This document shows, in pieces, positions 15,045-16,802 of a DNA stretch of 16,802 nt. Within the stretch, counting starts at the first letter, position 1; the number at the start of each line of letters is the position of its first letter. The stretch comes from Bacillota bacterium (GTDB lineage Bacteria > Bacillota > Clostridia > Lachnospirales > Lachnospiraceae). The stretch is from NCBI GenBank assembly GCA_023441965.1, contig JAEZNB010000074.1, forward strand, positions 1 to 16,802, in the 5' to 3' direction. The translations under genes were made by a program, and so were the position numbers. Under the pieces are notes generated by a model. The model saw nothing but the letters and a program-made list of their open reading frames with translations, did no database searches and was not told where the DNA came from.

Positions 15045-15911
15045 TTACTCCCTTTCAGGGTACTCCAAGGAGATCGTTCCCAGCCTTAAGCTTCTGAAGT
15101 CATCCAGTAAGAGTAAGGCAGCTCGGTCATAATCAGCCTCTCCACCCTTCACCAGACAGCCCCGCTTGATGGCGAGCTGCTCCAGAATCAGTGAAGCCTC
15201 AGATAACTGCTCCAGCTTCTCCATGGGTTCTAGTCCATAGCGTTCCACCAGAGCTTTCGGATTAGAGTTACTTAAAAAACGGATCAGCTCCAAGGACAGC
15301 TCAGTCGTATTCAGAATCGTATCGTTGATGGACCCGATCATCGCAAGCCTTAAGCCAACCGCCTGATCTTCGAATTTCGGCCATAGGATTCCCGGAGTAT
15401 CCAGCAGTTCGATATGATTGCTGAGCCGGATCCACTGCTTACCCTTGGTAACACCGGGCTTATTTCCTGTCTTGGCGCTGGCTCTGCCGACGAAGCTGTT
15501 GATAAAGGTGGACTTGCCTACATTGGGTATTCCCACCACCATAGCCCTGACAGGCCGGTTTAATATGCCCCTTTTCCAGTCCCTTTCAAGCTTGGCCTCA
15601 CAGGCCTGAAACACCACATCCTTCACCTGTTTCACACCGTTTCCATTCTTGGAGTTGACCAGAGCGACAAAATAGCCCTTGCTTTCATAATAGGACTTCC
15701 AGGCTCCGGTGGCTACAGGATCGGCCATATCGTATTTATTCAGTAAGATGACTCTGGATTTTCCCTTGGCCAGCTGATCGACATCCGGATTCTTGCTGGA
15801 GTAGGGAATTCTTGCATCCACCAGCTCAATTATAACATCAATTAATTTTATATTCTCCTGCATCATACGCTTTGCTTTCGCCATATGACCGGGATACCAT
15901 TGTACATTCAT
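15045..15911 (-). CDS. rbgA: Ribosome biogenesis GTPase A (RbgA/YlqF), circularly permuted
   Basis: GTPase needed for a late step of 50S assembly in Bacillus. The 288-residue protein shows the circularly permuted order of this family: NKYD (G4, 58-61) precedes GIPNVGKST (G1, 127-135) and DTPG (G3, 171-174), followed by a helical RNA-binding C-terminus. The start at 15911 (MNVQWYPGHMAKAKRMM) is preferred because the Bacillus protein begins at the same point (MTIQWFPGHMAKAR); a GTG at 15923 is possible but has a poor ribosome site. lepB lies upstream and rnhB downstream, as in many Firmicutes. Confidence 0.96.
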   Translation of the reverse strand: MNVQWYPGHMAKAKRMMQENIKLIDVIIELVDARIPYSSKNPDVDQLAKGKSRVILLNKYDMADPVATGAWKSYYESKGYFVALVNSKNGNGVKQVKDVVFQACEAKLERDWKRGILNRPVRAMVVGIPNVGKSTFINSFVGRASAKTGNKPGVTKGKQWIRLSNHIELLDTPGILWPKFEDQAVGLRLAMIGSINDTILNTTELSLELIRFLSNSNPKALVERYGLEPMEKLEQLSEASLILEQLAIKRGCLVKGGEADYDRAALLLLDDFRSLRLGTISLEYPERE

Positions 15912-15966
15912 AGACTTTTCCACTTTCTTGTTATTTCTGCTATATGCTTCTGCTTAAGCTTCAGAT

Positions 15967-16569
15967 CTACTCTTCTGCTTTTTTCTCTTGCTTCTTCAGA
16001 TTGAGCTTGTTTATAAAGTTAAAGGGGGAGAGCCGGAGAAAGGCTTTGCCGATCATCTCATCCCTGGTGATGTTTCCAATACTGGCAAAGCGGCTATCCT
16101 CACTGTTATTGCGATTGTCTCCGAGAACGAAGTATTCATTCTCATCCAAAGTCACCGGTTCTGTAGCAAGACCGTAATTTGCCATAGGCTCAGCATTCAC
16201 GATATCCTCTACGATTTCACCATTAATCAGAATATTCCCATCCTTAAGCTGTACCGTCTCACCCGGCAGACCGATGATTCTTTTGATGTTATAGTAGCTG
16301 TGCTCTCTGCCGCTTTGCTTGAATACGATGACATCAAAGCGTTTGGGTTCCGATATACGGTAAGTGAATTTATCAATGATGATCGGATCCTGATTGGACA
16401 GGGTATTCTCCATGGAGATCCCGATGACATTCGTCTTCTCCAGTGCATAGTATATGATGAAATAGGCCAGAAAAATCACTGCTGCAATCTGAGCGATCCA
16501 AATAAAAACATCGATCAGGATCTTTAAGACCACCGGTTTTTTACTCTCTTTATCAAAATCAAAATCCAT
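15967..16569 (-). CDS. lepB: Type I signal peptidase
   Basis: Membrane-anchored serine protease that removes signal peptides from exported proteins, probably including the NlpC/P60 hydrolase in this window. The 200-residue protein has one N-terminal membrane helix (about 14-42), then the catalytic Ser52 in GISMENTL, general-base Lys96 in NIKRIIGLPGE and the box E motif GDNRNNSEDSR (150-160), as expected of the single-helix Gram-positive type. AAAGGAG lies 11 bases before the ATG. A lysine-rich tail ends the protein. It is the first gene of the lepB-rbgA-rnhB group here; rplS (L19), its frequent upstream neighbour, is not seen in the 233 bases that remain. Confidence 0.97.
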   Translation of the reverse strand: MDFDFDKESKKPVVLKILIDVFIWIAQIAAVIFLAYFIIYYALEKTNVIGISMENTLSNQDPIIIDKFTYRISEPKRFDVIVFKQSGREHSYYNIKRIIGLPGETVQLKDGNILINGEIVEDIVNAEPMANYGLATEPVTLDENEYFVLGDNRNNSEDSRFASIGNITRDEMIGKAFLRLSPFNFINKLNLKKQEKKAEE

Positions 16570-16640
16570 GGGTATAACGTCTCCTTTGTCCGATAGATAC
16601 CTTGTCTTTCCTATCTATGAGATTGGCTTTATCAAATTTC

Positions 16641-16669
16641 ATTATAGCTTAGTTAAAGTCAATATACAA
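16641..16669 (-). promoter_or_regulatory. Candidate promoter of the lepB-rbgA-rnhB operon
   Basis: Minus strand TATAAT (16646-16641) is a perfect -10; 17 bases upstream lies TTGTAT (16669-16664), which matches the -35 consensus only at TTG. The transcript would start near 16634 with a leader of about 65 bases. Confidence 0.55.
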
Positions 16670-16700
16670 CCAGGAAGAATAAAAAGACCTGCTGCACGTT

Positions 16701-16765
16701 GAATGAAAAACTTAATTCCATTTTATAGTAATTAGAGTGGAGTTTACTCTTTCATAAATTCCACT
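16701..16765. repeat. Right-edge copies of the AGTGG-TTTA motif, with inverted repeat
   Basis: AGTGGAGTTTA (16736-16746) and TAAATTCCACT (16755-16765) form an 11-base inverted repeat (10 exact pairs plus one G-T) around CTCTTTCA. Each half resembles a unit of the left-edge array. A further minus-strand copy, TGGAATTAAGTTTTTCATTC, lies at 16720-16701, and ATAGTAATTA (16725-16734) matches the doubled 10-mer at 125-144. No gene is visible in 16670-16802. Confidence 0.5.
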
Positions 16766-16802
16766 TCTCCTTTACAATGAGATTGGTTTCCCAATCCGCA
16801 GT

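Noticed and set aside
16670..16802. Search for the end of rplS (ribosomal protein L19) upstream of lepB
   Set aside because: No reading frame resembling L19 is present; the stretch is AT-rich with repeats only.

Overview
All supported genes in this window lie on the minus strand, so transcription runs from high to low coordinates. The gene content (spoIVA, a heterodimeric ABC exporter, DUF512 radical-SAM protein, ylqF/rnhB/ylqH/yraN block, der-plsY-gpsA) and the moderate GC point to a spore-forming member of the Clostridia, most likely a Lachnospiraceae-like genome. The species cannot be fixed from the sequence alone.

Reading in the direction of transcription, the first block (16569 down to 12943) is a housekeeping cluster: signal peptidase I (lepB), the 50S-assembly GTPase rbgA/ylqF, RNase HII (rnhB) with an unusual N-terminal tail, a small SdpI-like membrane protein, a FlhB-C-terminal-like protein (ylqH) and the YraN nuclease-fold protein. 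It resembles the Bacillus rplS-ylqF-rnhB-ylqG-ylqH region. A 205-base gap with a possible promoter leads to pgeF (multicopper-oxidase-like, peptidoglycan editing). After a further 181-base gap with repeats and a perfect palindrome comes a tight operon: DUF512/PDZ radical-SAM protein, der (ribosome assembly GTPase), plsY and gpsA (the first steps of phospholipid synthesis), closed by a hairpin terminator.

Next comes a roughly 440-base non-coding stretch, then two translationally coupled ABC exporter half-transporters. These sit between gpsA and spoIVA, genes that are close neighbours in many Firmicutes. The exporter pair has its own strong promoter, and that promoter contains a perfect GAACATATGTTC palindrome identical to the core of the Firmicutes LexA (SOS) box. 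This is the most interesting regulatory signal in the window. Downstream are spoIVA, with a sigma-E-like promoter, and a secreted SH3b-NlpC/P60 cell-wall hydrolase with a perfect consensus sigma-A promoter and its own terminator.

Both edges of the window (about 61-144 and 16701-16765) carry copies of the same ~19-base AGTGG(A/C)RTTTA..CTTTTCAC-like motif together with a shared ATAGTAATTA 10-mer. They look like ends or relics of a mobile element (IS21-like by recollection), but no transposase gene is inside the window. No tRNA, rRNA or CRISPR array was seen.
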